Source of the DNA: an uncultured Ruminococcus sp.
GTDB taxonomy: Bacteria; Bacillota; Clostridia; Oscillospirales; Ruminococcaceae
DNA: 64,000 nucleotides
NCBI GenBank assembly: GCA_947627175.1
Contig: CANQVA010000002.1
Coordinates: 62,001-126,000 of the forward strand
Direction: 5' to 3'
Positions 20,731 to 31,047 of this stretch are shown in pieces. Every line of letters begins with the position of its first letter. The stretch's first letter is position 1. Under the pieces are notes generated by a model that was not told the origin of the DNA, made no database searches, and was given only the letters and a program-made list of their open reading frames with translations. Position numbers and translations under genes: made by a program.

Positions 20731-20745
20731 TGAGAATGATTTTCA
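20731..20745. promoter_or_regulatory. Fur-box-like operator
   Basis: TGAGAATGATTTTCA (7-1-7, 6 of 7 pairs symmetric), 15 nt upstream of fur start. Confidence 0.5.
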
Positions 20746-20862
20746 ATTTCAAATTTTATCACTTTATTATGATTTTGTCAATAGTATATTCATTTTTATT
20801 TAATATTTTACTTTATTGTATGGCAATATGCACAAATTATTTTGACCTGTTATTATAAACCA

Positions 20863-20891
20863 TTGACATTCGACTTTGTATTATGTATAAT
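20863..20891 (+). promoter_or_regulatory. Sigma70-type promoter
   Basis: TTGACA-N17-TATAAT. Confidence 0.6.
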
Positions 20892-20951
20892 AATATAAGT
20901 GAAAAGAATTTAATACGGAATGTGAAAATCATTCCGGAAAAGGAGTACAAA

Positions 20952-21725
<774 letters not shown>

Positions 21726-21779
21726 TTTAATATTGTCAGGGAATGATGTTCTCCCTTGTTTTTGAAAACTAAACCGCTG

Positions 21780-21825
21780 TAAAAAGCTGATGACTTCTGC
21801 AATTACGCAGTAGTTGTCAGCTTTT
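21780..21825 (+). terminator. Terminator-like hairpin directly upstream of antiporter gene
   Basis: AAAAAGCTGA...CTGC aatta CGCAG...TCAGCTTTTTTT. Confidence 0.6.
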
Positions 21826-21859
21826 TTTATATTAAATTTAAATTAAAGGAGTGTTTTTT

Positions 21860-23050
21860 ATGCTTATTTCACTTGCTGTTATTTTTATTGTCGGATTTTT
21901 CATGTCAGATATTTTCAAGGCTCTGAAACTGCCCGGCATAATAGGTATGCTTTTAACAGGCATTGTAACGGGTTCTTTCGTGCTTGACCTGCTTGACCCG
22001 TCAATACTCGGCATATCGTCTGAATTGCGTCAGATTACACTTATTATCATCTTAATAAAGGCAGGGCTTTCCCTTAATCTCTCCGACCTTAAAAAAGTAG
22101 GCAGACCTGCAATAATGATGTCATTCGTTCCGGCGTGCTTTGAAATTATCGGATATATAATATTCGCTCCCCTACTCTTTGGACTTACAAGAACAGAATC
22201 CGCTTTAATGGGTGCGGTATTAAGTGCTGTTTCGCCTGCTGTAGTAGTTCCGAGAATGGTCAGTCTTATTGAAGAAAAAGTCGGAACGAAAAAAAGCATT
22301 CCGCAGATGATACTTGCAGGTGCGTCATGCGACGATATTTTTGTAATTGTACTTTTTTCAACTTTCGTCACTATGGCACAGGGCGGAACGGTCAATATAT
22401 CAGATTTTCTTGATATACCCGTTTCAATTATTACAGGTGTTATTTCAGGAATAATTGCGGGAATTATTTTAAGTATTATTTTTAAGATAAAAAAGGATTC
22501 AGTTGTAAGAACTGTAATTATGCTGTCTGTTGCGTTTATTCTTATGATGGCAGAAAATTACCTGAAAAATATAGCCGTTTCAGGACTGCTTGCTGTCGTT
22601 GCAATGGCGTGTACGGTAAAAATAAAGGGATATTCGGGCGAACTTTCCGGAAAGTTCGGTAAACTCTGGATACCTGCCGAAATTATGCTGTTCGTTCTTG
22701 TCGGTGCGGCAGTCGATATACGTTACACAATGACAGCAGGAATAAATGCAGTTGCAATAATTTTTATTTCACTTGTATTCCGTACAGTGGGCGTTCTTAT
22801 TTGTACTGTCAGAACTGAATTAAATATAAAAGAACGTCTTTTCTGCGTAATAGCATATATTCCAAAAGCAACCGTTCAGGCGGCTATGGGTTCAGTACCG
22901 CTTTCGCTGGGACTTCCTTGCGGAAAAACAATACTTTCAGTTGCAGTTCTTGCAATAATTATAACTGCTCCGCTCGGAGCTGTCGGAATTGACATGACAA
23001 AAGGACGTTTTCTTGAAAAAGAATCGTCAGAAATAAAAAAGGAGTTTTAA
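21860..23050 (+). CDS. Cation:proton antiporter (CPA/NhaP-like)
   Basis: Polytopic; LKLPGIIGMLLTGIVTGSFVLDLL...IKAGLSLNLSDLKK; ASCDDIFVIVLFSTF. Confidence 0.83.
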   Translation: MLISLAVIFIVGFFMSDIFKALKLPGIIGMLLTGIVTGSFVLDLLDPSILGISSELRQITLIIILIKAGLSLNLSDLKKVGRPAIMMSFVPACFEIIGYIIFAPLLFGLTRTESALMGAVLSAVSPAVVVPRMVSLIEEKVGTKKSIPQMILAGASCDDIFVIVLFSTFVTMAQGGTVNISDFLDIPVSIITGVISGIIAGIILSIIFKIKKDSVVRTVIMLSVAFILMMAENYLKNIAVSGLLAVVAMACTVKIKGYSGELSGKFGKLWIPAEIMLFVLVGAAVDIRYTMTAGINAVAIIFISLVFRTVGVLICTVRTELNIKERLFCVIAYIPKATVQAAMGSVPLSLGLPCGKTILSVAVLAIIITAPLGAVGIDMTKGRFLEKESSEIKKEF

Positions 23051-23051
23051 T

Positions 23052-23411
23052 ATGAAAATAAAATACATACATGAACCTACAGATTTACAGTGCGGTCAGG
23101 CAGTGCTTGCGATGGTGCTTGAAAAAAGCGTAGATGAAATTATTGAATATCTCGGAAACGACAGAGAAACTACCCTGAAAGAAATGAAAAATACATTAAG
23201 ACATTTCGGTGTAAAAATATCAGACGAAAAGTGTCAGGTTCATGACAAAAAAGACTTGCCCGAAATGTGTCTGTTAAGCCTTGAAACGCCAAGGTGTTGG
23301 CACTGGTCACTTTTTTATAATGGTGTATTCTATGACCCCGAACATAATATATTAAATGATTTTCCCGAATCAAACCGCCGTTATTACTGGAAGATTTCGC
23401 TTAATGAATAA
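23052..23411 (+). CDS. C39-like/papain-fold small cysteine peptidase-like protein
   Basis: DLQCGQAVLAMVL (Cys), WHWSLFYNGVFYDPE (His, Asp). Confidence 0.6.
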   Translation: MKIKYIHEPTDLQCGQAVLAMVLEKSVDEIIEYLGNDRETTLKEMKNTLRHFGVKISDEKCQVHDKKDLPEMCLLSLETPRCWHWSLFYNGVFYDPEHNILNDFPESNRRYYWKISLNE

Positions 23412-23421
23412 TTAAAAAAAT

Positions 23422-23452
23422 TTCCGTATCTTTATAGCGATACGGAATTTTT
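23422..23452. terminator. Terminator between convergent genes
   Basis: TTCCGTATC tttatagc GATACGGAA TTTTTTT. Confidence 0.8.
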
Positions 23453-24787
23453 TTACTGTGTGTCATCGTCCCAGTAAGAAGTTACTATGTCATAATAACA
23501 GCTTTTGTTACCATAATTTACAATGTGGTCAATGAAAAGCTGTTCTGTCTGTTCATCTTTAAATTCGGTCAGAATTTCCCATACTTCGGGAAAATATCTA
23601 TTATCATTTTTTTTAACGATTTTTACAGCGGTACGGTAAGCCATATCTCTGTCAGTCAGCATAAGATACTTAATAGCACATTTCAGCCTGATATGATTTT
23701 CATAATTCAGGGCGTTTCCGTATGTAATAACTTCATCTGTATTTGTGTCGTTTATCCATGTGTCAATAATTTCGTCTGTAAACTCCATATTTTCAATACC
23801 AACGCTGTAAAATTCCATAAGTGTTTTTATATCAAAATAATATTTTTTGGCATTGCTTTCAGCTTTTGGGAATTTTCTACCGGTAAGACTGTATTTTTTA
23901 ACATCTATATTTTCGTCAGTCTTTTTATTATAATTCGGGAAATATTCTCCGTAAAGACCATTAACAGGTATTCTTATACTGCTGAAGTTAATACTGTTGA
24001 TTTCTGTATTATTATTGTAAGGCGTTTTTGTACCATTTTTAAAAGTACAACCGGTAACATTTTTAAAAGTACAACCATCTGCTTTTATTATAGTAAGACA
24101 ATTTATTTTTTGTCCGAGGAGTGTCGCCGCTGTTGCCTTGTGATGACCGTCAAGCAATGCACTTACAAATCCGTATTCATGATAAACCAACGCCCTTAGC
24201 GAATTGGGGTTATTTTTCAGTATTTCAACATATTCGTCAATGCGTTTCTGATTACATAATTCTGCGGATTGTGTCGGATAGAGATATTGCGGGAAACTAT
24301 CTGTACAACCGTAAAAAAACTCATGATAATAAGAACAGCATAAAGCAGGATTTTCAGTTAAATCATTCGGTACAGACCAGAAAAAATTATTATTTCCGTC
24401 AGTAGGAAAATGCGGAATATCTGCAAGCAGATAATAACCATCATCAAGAAGTGCAAGAAGCGGTTTAAGCATTTCGGCAGATGTTTTTATATCAGTGTAA
24501 TTACTGTTAAGACATTCACGGACGGCTTTAAGTTCAGGACAGTCTATATTCTCTATGCCGTAACCTGTCGCAAGCATTCCGCTACAAGTCGGACAAATTG
24601 CCTCATATGACTGCAATATGGGTTTGTTGTTCAGAAATAAATGACTGTAATAACAATAATTTTCATCTTCTTTATTTGTTTTATGCGTTATAGTTCCTAT
24701 ACCGTTCCATACTCTGAACATAACGGCGGAATTACACCACGTATATTCTGAAACATCTATTTCCTTTAAAATATTTACTGATGGCAT
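23453..24787 (-). CDS. Hypothetical protein with ParB-like motif
   Basis: FVSALLDGHHKATAATLLGQKINCLTII; true start MPSVNILKEID with SD aaaggggtg; ORF-track extension to 24895 is antisense of tRNA/terminator. Confidence 0.55.
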   Translation of the reverse strand: MPSVNILKEIDVSEYTWCNSAVMFRVWNGIGTITHKTNKEDENYCYYSHLFLNNKPILQSYEAICPTCSGMLATGYGIENIDCPELKAVRECLNSNYTDIKTSAEMLKPLLALLDDGYYLLADIPHFPTDGNNNFFWSVPNDLTENPALCCSYYHEFFYGCTDSFPQYLYPTQSAELCNQKRIDEYVEILKNNPNSLRALVYHEYGFVSALLDGHHKATAATLLGQKINCLTIIKADGCTFKNVTGCTFKNGTKTPYNNNTEINSINFSSIRIPVNGLYGEYFPNYNKKTDENIDVKKYSLTGRKFPKAESNAKKYYFDIKTLMEFYSVGIENMEFTDEIIDTWINDTNTDEVITYGNALNYENHIRLKCAIKYLMLTDRDMAYRTAVKIVKKNDNRYFPEVWEILTEFKDEQTEQLFIDHIVNYGNKSCYYDIVTSYWDDDTQ

Positions 24788-24814
24788 TTTTAACACCCCT
24801 TTTGATTCAGAAAA

Positions 24815-24848
24815 AAACAGGTACTTTCCGAAAAGAAAATGCCTGTTT
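24815..24848 (-). terminator. tRNA-Thr terminator
   Basis: minus strand: AAACAGG...CCTGTTTTTTTC. Confidence 0.65.
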
Positions 24849-24853
24849 AACAG

Positions 24854-24926
24854 AGCTGATGATCGGACTTGAACCGACGACCTACGCCTTACCAAGGCGT
24901 TGCGCTACCGACTGTGCCACATCAGC
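24854..24926 (-). tRNA. tRNA-Thr (anticodon GGT)
   Basis: Reverse complement GCTGATG...ACGCCTTGGTAAGGCGT...GGTTCAAGTCC...CATCAGC T; cloverleaf complete. Confidence 0.93.
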
Positions 24927-25008
24927 ACCCAATATTAACATTATATCTCAAAGATAAATAAATGTCAATAGTCTTAAAATATTTTTTTAAATTAACAAAT
25001 ACTGCCTT

Positions 25009-25037
25009 GACATTTCTGTGCAGATATGTTATTATTG
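25009..25037 (+). promoter_or_regulatory. Sigma70-type promoter for tyrS
   Basis: TTGACA-N17-TATTAT (coordinates approximate). Confidence 0.5.
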
Positions 25038-25070
25038 TTTTAGTTTATTTTGAGAAAAGGAGATTTTTTA

Positions 25071-26285
25071 ATGACTACTTTTGAAGAACTTAAAAGACGT
25101 GGACTTCTTGCCCAGCTTACAGACGAAAAAGAAATTGAAGAACTCATAAATAAAGGAGAAGCTACTTTCTATATAGGTTTTGACCCTACTGCCGACAGTC
25201 TGCACGTCGGACATTTTATGGCTCTTTGCCTTATGAAAAGACTTCAGATGGCAGGAAATAAGCCTATTGTACTTCTCGGCGGAGGTACAGGCATGATTGG
25301 CGACCCCTCCGGAAAGACTGATATGCGAAAAATGCTTACTCCCGAAACAATTCAGCACAATATCGAATGTTTCAAAAAGCAGATGAGCCGTTTTATTGAT
25401 TTTTCCGACGGAAAGGCTATTGCAGTAAATAATGCTGACTGGCTTATGAATCTTAATTATATTGAATTGCTCCGTGAAGTAGGTGCTTGTTTCAGTGTAA
25501 ACAGAATGCTTACTGCTGAATGCTATAAGCAGAGAATGGAAAGAGGACTTTCTTTCCTTGAATTTAACTACATGATTATGCAGAGTTATGACTTCTATAA
25601 ACTTTTTCAGGAATATGGCTGTAATATGCAGTTTGGCGGTGATGACCAGTGGAGCAATATGCTCGGCGGTACTGAACTTATAAGACGTAAACTCGGAAAA
25701 GATGCTTATGCTATGACTATTACTCTTTTACTTAACAGTGAGGGAAAGAAAATGGGCAAAACTGAAAAGGGTGCTGTATGGCTTGATCGTGAAAAAACTT
25801 CTCCCTATGAGTTTTTCCAGTATTGGAGAAACGTTGCTGATGCTGATGTTATAAAATGCCTTAAAATGCTTACATTCGTACCTATTGAAGAAATAGAGGA
25901 AATGGAAAAAACCCTTGAGGGAGCAGGTTTCAACAAGGCAAAAGAACTCCTTGCATATGAACTTACAAAACTTGTTCACGGTGAGGAAGAAGCCGAAAAA
26001 GCTATAGAGGCATCAAAGGCACTTTTCGGCGGTAATGGTTCAAATGAAAATATGCCTGTTGCTGAAATTTCTTCTGCTGACCTCACTGACGGAATAATGG
26101 GTCTGCTTAATCTCATAGTAAAATCAGATCTTGCACCGTCTGTTTCAGAGGCGAGAAGGCTTGTACAACAAGGCGGTATAACAGTAAATGACGAAAAAAT
26201 CACTGACCCGAAAACACAATTGAACCCCGACAGCGTTATTATCCGTAAAGGCAAAAAGGCTTTCAAGAAAATTGTAATAGTATAA
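25071..26285 (+). CDS. tyrS: Tyrosine--tRNA ligase
   Basis: [37 protein letters not shown] (KMSKS type); C-terminal S4. Confidence 0.96.
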   Translation: MTTFEELKRRGLLAQLTDEKEIEELINKGEATFYIGFDPTADSLHVGHFMALCLMKRLQMAGNKPIVLLGGGTGMIGDPSGKTDMRKMLTPETIQHNIECFKKQMSRFIDFSDGKAIAVNNADWLMNLNYIELLREVGACFSVNRMLTAECYKQRMERGLSFLEFNYMIMQSYDFYKLFQEYGCNMQFGGDDQWSNMLGGTELIRRKLGKDAYAMTITLLLNSEGKKMGKTEKGAVWLDREKTSPYEFFQYWRNVADADVIKCLKMLTFVPIEEIEEMEKTLEGAGFNKAKELLAYELTKLVHGEEEAEKAIEASKALFGGNGSNENMPVAEISSADLTDGIMGLLNLIVKSDLAPSVSEARRLVQQGGITVNDEKITDPKTQLNPDSVIIRKGKKAFKKIVIV

Positions 26286-26290
26286 CAAAA

Positions 26291-26319
26291 AAGGCTTTCT
26301 GTATGTCGCAGAAAGCCTT
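26291..26319. terminator. Terminator between tyrS and gtrA-like gene
   Basis: AAGGCTTTCTG tatgtcg CAGAAAGCCTT. Confidence 0.7.
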
Positions 26320-26361
26320 ATTCTATAATGTCATAATATCTGATATGCGTCTGTAATTATT

Positions 26362-26850
26362 TTATTTTTCTTCTTTTTTACCATTGAAAAGCAGAAATTT
26401 TCTTGCAAAAAAGTTCCAAAGGAATGAAACAGCCGTTGAAACGACTTTAGCTATAATCTGAAACAGACTTGTTTTATCAGCAAGCCATATTTTGAAAAGT
26501 TTTGTAATACCGATAGTTATAAAAAGTCCGACAAGACCTATCGCCGCAAATCCGATAAACTCCACAAATCTGTTTTCTACTTTTGAATTGCGGAAAATCC
26601 AAAACGTGCTTATTACATAATTTACAATAAGTCCGGCGACAAATGAAAGAGAATTTGCGAGTTCCGCAAACTGTTCATGAAAGGCAAATCTGAAAAGAAT
26701 ATAGGAAATTCCCCAGTCAACAACAGTCGCAAGTCCGCCTACAAAAACATAGCGGAAAAACTGTATAATTGTATTTTCAGTATCGCCTACAAAAAGTTTT
26801 CCAAACTTCCTTTCACGGAAAATATCCTTTATTTCCTGAAAGCCGTCCAT
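26362..26850 (-). CDS. GtrA-family membrane protein
   Basis: QFFRYVFVGGLATVVDWGISYILFRF; four TM segments. Confidence 0.88.
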   Translation of the reverse strand: MDGFQEIKDIFRERKFGKLFVGDTENTIIQFFRYVFVGGLATVVDWGISYILFRFAFHEQFAELANSLSFVAGLIVNYVISTFWIFRNSKVENRFVEFIGFAAIGLVGLFITIGITKLFKIWLADKTSLFQIIAKVVSTAVSFLWNFFARKFLLFNGKKEEK

Positions 26851-28406
26851 TACTTTTTCTCCTCGTGGTACTCTTTTTCAGTATTTACACTCCAAATATT
26901 GGACTTGTCTTTTCTTCCGGATTTAATATTCTTTACTGCTTCAAAAGAAGTAACCATTGAGTGGTCGATATTATTATAACGGTGCTGACCGTTTCTTCCG
27001 ACACAGTAGAGATTGTCAATAGTATCAAGATAACTGATAAGGTCGTCCATTTCCTCATATGTATCGAAATATGCAGGATAGGCTTTCTTTACCTTTTCCA
27101 TATGTGTATCAATAACTTCGTCGGGGCTGTTGATAAGACCGAGTTTTACCATTTCTTTTACACAGAAACGGGAAAATTGTGCTTCCGTCATATTCCAGAA
27201 CTTATCACCCTCATTGACAAAATATTCAAGACCAACCCAGACAGTATTTTTCAAATCCTTTACCATGTAAGGCGACCAGTTGTTATAAATCTGAAATCTT
27301 CCCATTTTAACACGTCTGTCCTGAACGTATACCCAGCAGTCAGGAACAATGTTTCCGACTGTTTTCATTTTAGTAAGGTTTTTAAGATTGAGTTTAGGAA
27401 TAAGAACGCCAAGCGTCATATAATCACGATAAGGCAATCCGGCAGCGATTCTTGCAGGTTCTGACGGAACGTCATTCATTCCGGCAACTAAATCCTTTAC
27501 AGGCATTGAAGAAATAATATAATCACCGTTAAGCTGTATTTCTTCACCGTCCTTGACATAAGTTACACCTGTAAGAATATTGTCATCATTTTTATGGATT
27601 TTCTTAACGCCTGCATTCATGATAATTGTACCGCCAAGTTTTTTTATTTCATCGGCAGTAACTTCCCAAAGTTGTCCGGGGCCAAGTTTAGGATACTTAA
27701 ATTCTTCAATAAGAGATGTATTTACTTTGCGGTTTTTTACCTTGAAAAGTTTTCCGAAAAAGTCCTTTATAATACCAACGATTGAAAGTCCCTTTGTACG
27801 CTGTGCCCCCCATGAAGCATCAATTTCGCTCGGGTGTCTGCCCCACAGGTTTTCTGTATAGTACTCAAAAAACATTGAATAAAGTTCTTTACCGAAACAA
27901 TTTATATAAAAGTTTTCAAGGTTATTTTCCGGACGTTTGTGAATTACTGCGGCAAGATAGCTGAAACCTACTTTCATAGTTGTAAAAAATCCGAAATTCT
28001 TAATAGTTTCGGGTTTGAGGGAAACGGGGTAATCATAGAATTTTGAGTTAAAAAGAATGCGTGAAACTCTGCGTCTTGTAAGCATTACACGGTCTGTTTT
28101 TTCGGGGTTAGGCCCCCCTTTTTTTATACGTGTCTTTCTTTTAAGAAGAATATCATCATAGGACGGTGAACCCTGCATGGGGAGCATATTATTCCACCAC
28201 TTATTTACTTCAGGAATTTTTGAAAAAAAGCGATGTCCGCCCATATCCATGCGGTTTCCCTTGTAATTAACAGTTTTTGAGATACCGCCGATAGCATTTG
28301 TTTCCTCAAGGACAGTTACTTCATATTCGCCTGACTTGTCCTTCAAAAGTTCATAGGCTGCCGTAAGACCAGCAGGCCCTGCACCGATAATAATAACCTT
28401 TTTCAT
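26850..28406 (-). CDS. FAD-dependent oxidoreductase (amine-oxidase/UDP-galactopyranose mutase-like)
   Basis: [56 protein letters not shown]. Confidence 0.82.
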   Translation of the reverse strand: MKKVIIIGAGPAGLTAAYELLKDKSGEYEVTVLEETNAIGGISKTVNYKGNRMDMGGHRFFSKIPEVNKWWNNMLPMQGSPSYDDILLKRKTRIKKGGPNPEKTDRVMLTRRRVSRILFNSKFYDYPVSLKPETIKNFGFFTTMKVGFSYLAAVIHKRPENNLENFYINCFGKELYSMFFEYYTENLWGRHPSEIDASWGAQRTKGLSIVGIIKDFFGKLFKVKNRKVNTSLIEEFKYPKLGPGQLWEVTADEIKKLGGTIIMNAGVKKIHKNDDNILTGVTYVKDGEEIQLNGDYIISSMPVKDLVAGMNDVPSEPARIAAGLPYRDYMTLGVLIPKLNLKNLTKMKTVGNIVPDCWVYVQDRRVKMGRFQIYNNWSPYMVKDLKNTVWVGLEYFVNEGDKFWNMTEAQFSRFCVKEMVKLGLINSPDEVIDTHMEKVKKAYPAYFDTYEEMDDLISYLDTIDNLYCVGRNGQHRYNNIDHSMVTSFEAVKNIKSGRKDKSNIWSVNTEKEYHEEKK

Positions 28407-28428
28407 AGTACATTTCCTTTCATGGCAT

Positions 28429-30789
28429 TTACTGCCAGAATATAATTAAATTTTCCGCAATATCATAGAGATTCGGACAATGCCTACCGAGATTTCCGTT
28501 TGAACGTCCTATAGCAACAAGCCAGCCCAGACAGAAAGTGGACACTTCCGCAATACCTGCGATAATATAGCGGTATTTGTTTTTTGATGGTTTTACCGTA
28601 CTTCTCAGAATGGCAATTACTGCTATTATTGTAAACAGAGGCATTATATCAACAATATAACGCATTATTATTCCGCCCAGACAAAAATTCTGCCAAGCTA
28701 TAAAAACAGGAACAAAACAGCATACGGCAAAAACTGCATTACGCTGTATTTTTGTAACACCATAAGCAAATCTTTTTCCTTTTCTCTGAACAGTAACAGG
28801 AATCATAAGCATTCCCATAAATATAAGCGGAAAAGTCAATGCACCTATTCCGTCAGCTACATAAATATATGAACCGTAATTATTAGTACTGAATAATAGT
28901 GGTTCAAAGAATGGGAAAGATGCTCTTTGGTTGAGAACGGGCAGAATATAATGATACAGCATTCCGAAAAATCCGGCAAACGATATGCGGTTTGCGTGTA
29001 CATCACTTACAGTAAGCTGGTATGATGCTCCAAAATCAAACGGTGAACCGAAACGTGCCATATTGTACCACATGACCATACAACCGCCGATAACAAGTGG
29101 AATAACGAAACAGCAAGCCTGTGTGATACGGTATGAAAATTTTTCTTTTTTATTTAAAAGAATACCCATAAATAGCGGTATAAGTATTGCCGAACCGAGA
29201 GAAAGTCCGGGACGTGATGCAACACAGAGAGCGAGAAAAATTCCGCCGAGTGTAAGAGCGACAAGTTTCGGAATATGCTTTTTCATACTGCACGCTTTCA
29301 TGCCGAGCCATATACTCAGAAACAGATAACAAAGTCCCGATGCAATAGGCAGACAATACATATCAGCCCAGTTAAGCAAATAAAATACCTCAAGACAACA
29401 CATTCCCGCCGGCATCGCTCCCAACAGCAAAAGCATATTCGGCTTTGGAGCAAAGAGTTTTACAGCGGAAAGAAGTGCCTGACAGAAGAAGAACACCGCA
29501 AAAAATACAAAGAATGCATTTGCCATTGGCAGAGTTGGAAGTTTTCCTGTAATCCAATAATAAGGGAAATAGAAAGTAATAACAGGAGCAACACCGAAAT
29601 AACAGTAATAATGACCCTTATAATATGCATAGTCCCACAAATAGAACAGACCTGATTCAGTACGCTGTGAAGATTCATATACATTTTCAATATCTTCAAG
29701 CCCGGGGTCGGGTTCAATGTCAAGATAAACCTGATGTTTCTTGAATGCGTCGAAAGTAAGGGCATACGGGCTGACTGTAAGTTCAGTGGCATTTCCTGTA
29801 TATTCAATACTTTCCTGTTCAGGCTGGAAAAATGCAATTGTACTTAGTGTACAGACAATCGCCATAATTTCAGCAATTATAATATGTGAACGTTTTCTGA
29901 AATTAAATGTTATTTTGTACAGTATGAATTCTTTTACTGCCACAATAAATACAGAAACTGCAAGCAGTATAAAGTACCTTATAAGTGAAAATTCAAAAGG
30001 CAAAGCTCCTACTGCACGTATACTGTTTATAGTAACAGGATTTGAAATATCACTTAATGACATTTTCAGTGAAATTATACTGCCATAAGGACGGAAAGAA
30101 AAGTCAAGCCCCTCATCATACGCCCTTGTCCGCTTTGACTGTACAGTTATATATGATTGACTGAAATTTCCGTCTTTCATTGCAAGAGAAACAGAAAACG
30201 GCAGACTGTTTTTGTCTTTTTTCTGGCTTATATCAACAATAAGTGCATTAGTGCCGTCAGGGATATTTGTAATCTCAACAGCTGAATTTCCAGTAATATT
30301 TATTTTATCGTCAGTTATTTCTGCATTGTTTTCTATTGTAATATCACTATTTGTAAATTTAACGTCAACAGATGAATTTGTAAAACTTTTTGCATTGAAT
30401 ACAGCTACTTCAGCTACAAAAATAACAACCGCACAAACAGCAGATTTTTTTAAAAATCTGCACAAAGATTCATTTTTTGTGATATAAGGAGATGAAACCG
30501 CTATAAACGGAAGCAGTGCAGTTATACAGAGGACTAAAATATTTATGTGTTTTCCGTCATTGAACATAAGATACTCTGAAAATATTGCCATCAGCAGAAA
30601 TATTACTACTTCTGCCACAAAGAGAATTAAAGTGTGCCGTCGGAATATTTTTTCCTCGGATAATTGTAAAGAAATTTTTTCCTTGCTTTTATCCGACAAT
30701 TCATCTCTTGTGTCAATTACAAAGGAAAAGCCGAAGAAAAACGCAGGAATAATAACCGCAAGAAATATGTTTAACATCAAATCCTCCAT
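28429..30789 (-). CDS. Large polytopic membrane protein, possible C-type (PMT-like) glycosyltransferase
   Basis: Many TM segments; hydrophilic SESLQR-like extracytoplasmic loops; adjacent to gtrA and FAD oxidoreductase. Confidence 0.5.
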   Translation of the reverse strand: MEDLMLNIFLAVIIPAFFFGFSFVIDTRDELSDKSKEKISLQLSEEKIFRRHTLILFVAEVVIFLLMAIFSEYLMFNDGKHINILVLCITALLPFIAVSSPYITKNESLCRFLKKSAVCAVVIFVAEVAVFNAKSFTNSSVDVKFTNSDITIENNAEITDDKINITGNSAVEITNIPDGTNALIVDISQKKDKNSLPFSVSLAMKDGNFSQSYITVQSKRTRAYDEGLDFSFRPYGSIISLKMSLSDISNPVTINSIRAVGALPFEFSLIRYFILLAVSVFIVAVKEFILYKITFNFRKRSHIIIAEIMAIVCTLSTIAFFQPEQESIEYTGNATELTVSPYALTFDAFKKHQVYLDIEPDPGLEDIENVYESSQRTESGLFYLWDYAYYKGHYYCYFGVAPVITFYFPYYWITGKLPTLPMANAFFVFFAVFFFCQALLSAVKLFAPKPNMLLLLGAMPAGMCCLEVFYLLNWADMYCLPIASGLCYLFLSIWLGMKACSMKKHIPKLVALTLGGIFLALCVASRPGLSLGSAILIPLFMGILLNKKEKFSYRITQACCFVIPLVIGGCMVMWYNMARFGSPFDFGASYQLTVSDVHANRISFAGFFGMLYHYILPVLNQRASFPFFEPLLFSTNNYGSYIYVADGIGALTFPLIFMGMLMIPVTVQRKGKRFAYGVTKIQRNAVFAVCCFVPVFIAWQNFCLGGIIMRYIVDIMPLFTIIAVIAILRSTVKPSKNKYRYIIAGIAEVSTFCLGWLVAIGRSNGNLGRHCPNLYDIAENLIIFWQ

Positions 30790-30943
30790 TTCATTTAATT
30801 ATTTATGTTAATCCGGACTGATATTTCAAACGTTCACAGAAAAATTATATCATAATTAAAACATAAAGTCAAGCAATATACAAAAATTCGTTTTGTTTAT
30901 TCCGGCTATAATTATTAGACGTATGAAACGGCGTTTTCTCTCA

Positions 30944-30971
30944 AAAAAAGACGGCATTTTTTATACCGTCT
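30944..30971 (-). terminator. Terminator downstream of tandem pectate lyase (minus strand)
   Basis: minus: AGACGG tataaaaaatg CCGTCTTTTTTT. Confidence 0.75.
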
Positions 30972-30979
30972 ACTGATAT

Positions 30980-31010
30980 GAAAGAAGGAACTCTGAGAGT
31001 TCCTTCTTTC
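30980..31010. terminator. Perfect 15-bp hairpin, tandem with terminator
   Basis: GAAAGAAGGAACTCT g AGAGTTCCTTCTTTC. Confidence 0.6.
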
Positions 31011-31047
31011 ATTATTATATCATTATATTTGAGGGAGTTTTTTGGTA

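Noticed and set aside
23052-23411. Bacteriocin-type C39 leader peptidase
   Set aside because: No ABC transporter or double-glycine precursor peptide nearby; only a general C39-like fold can be supported
24788-24895. N-terminal extension MVRRRSSVQVRSSAL of the ParB-like protein
   Set aside because: Lies within the tRNA-Thr gene and its terminator; a better SD and start exist at 24787
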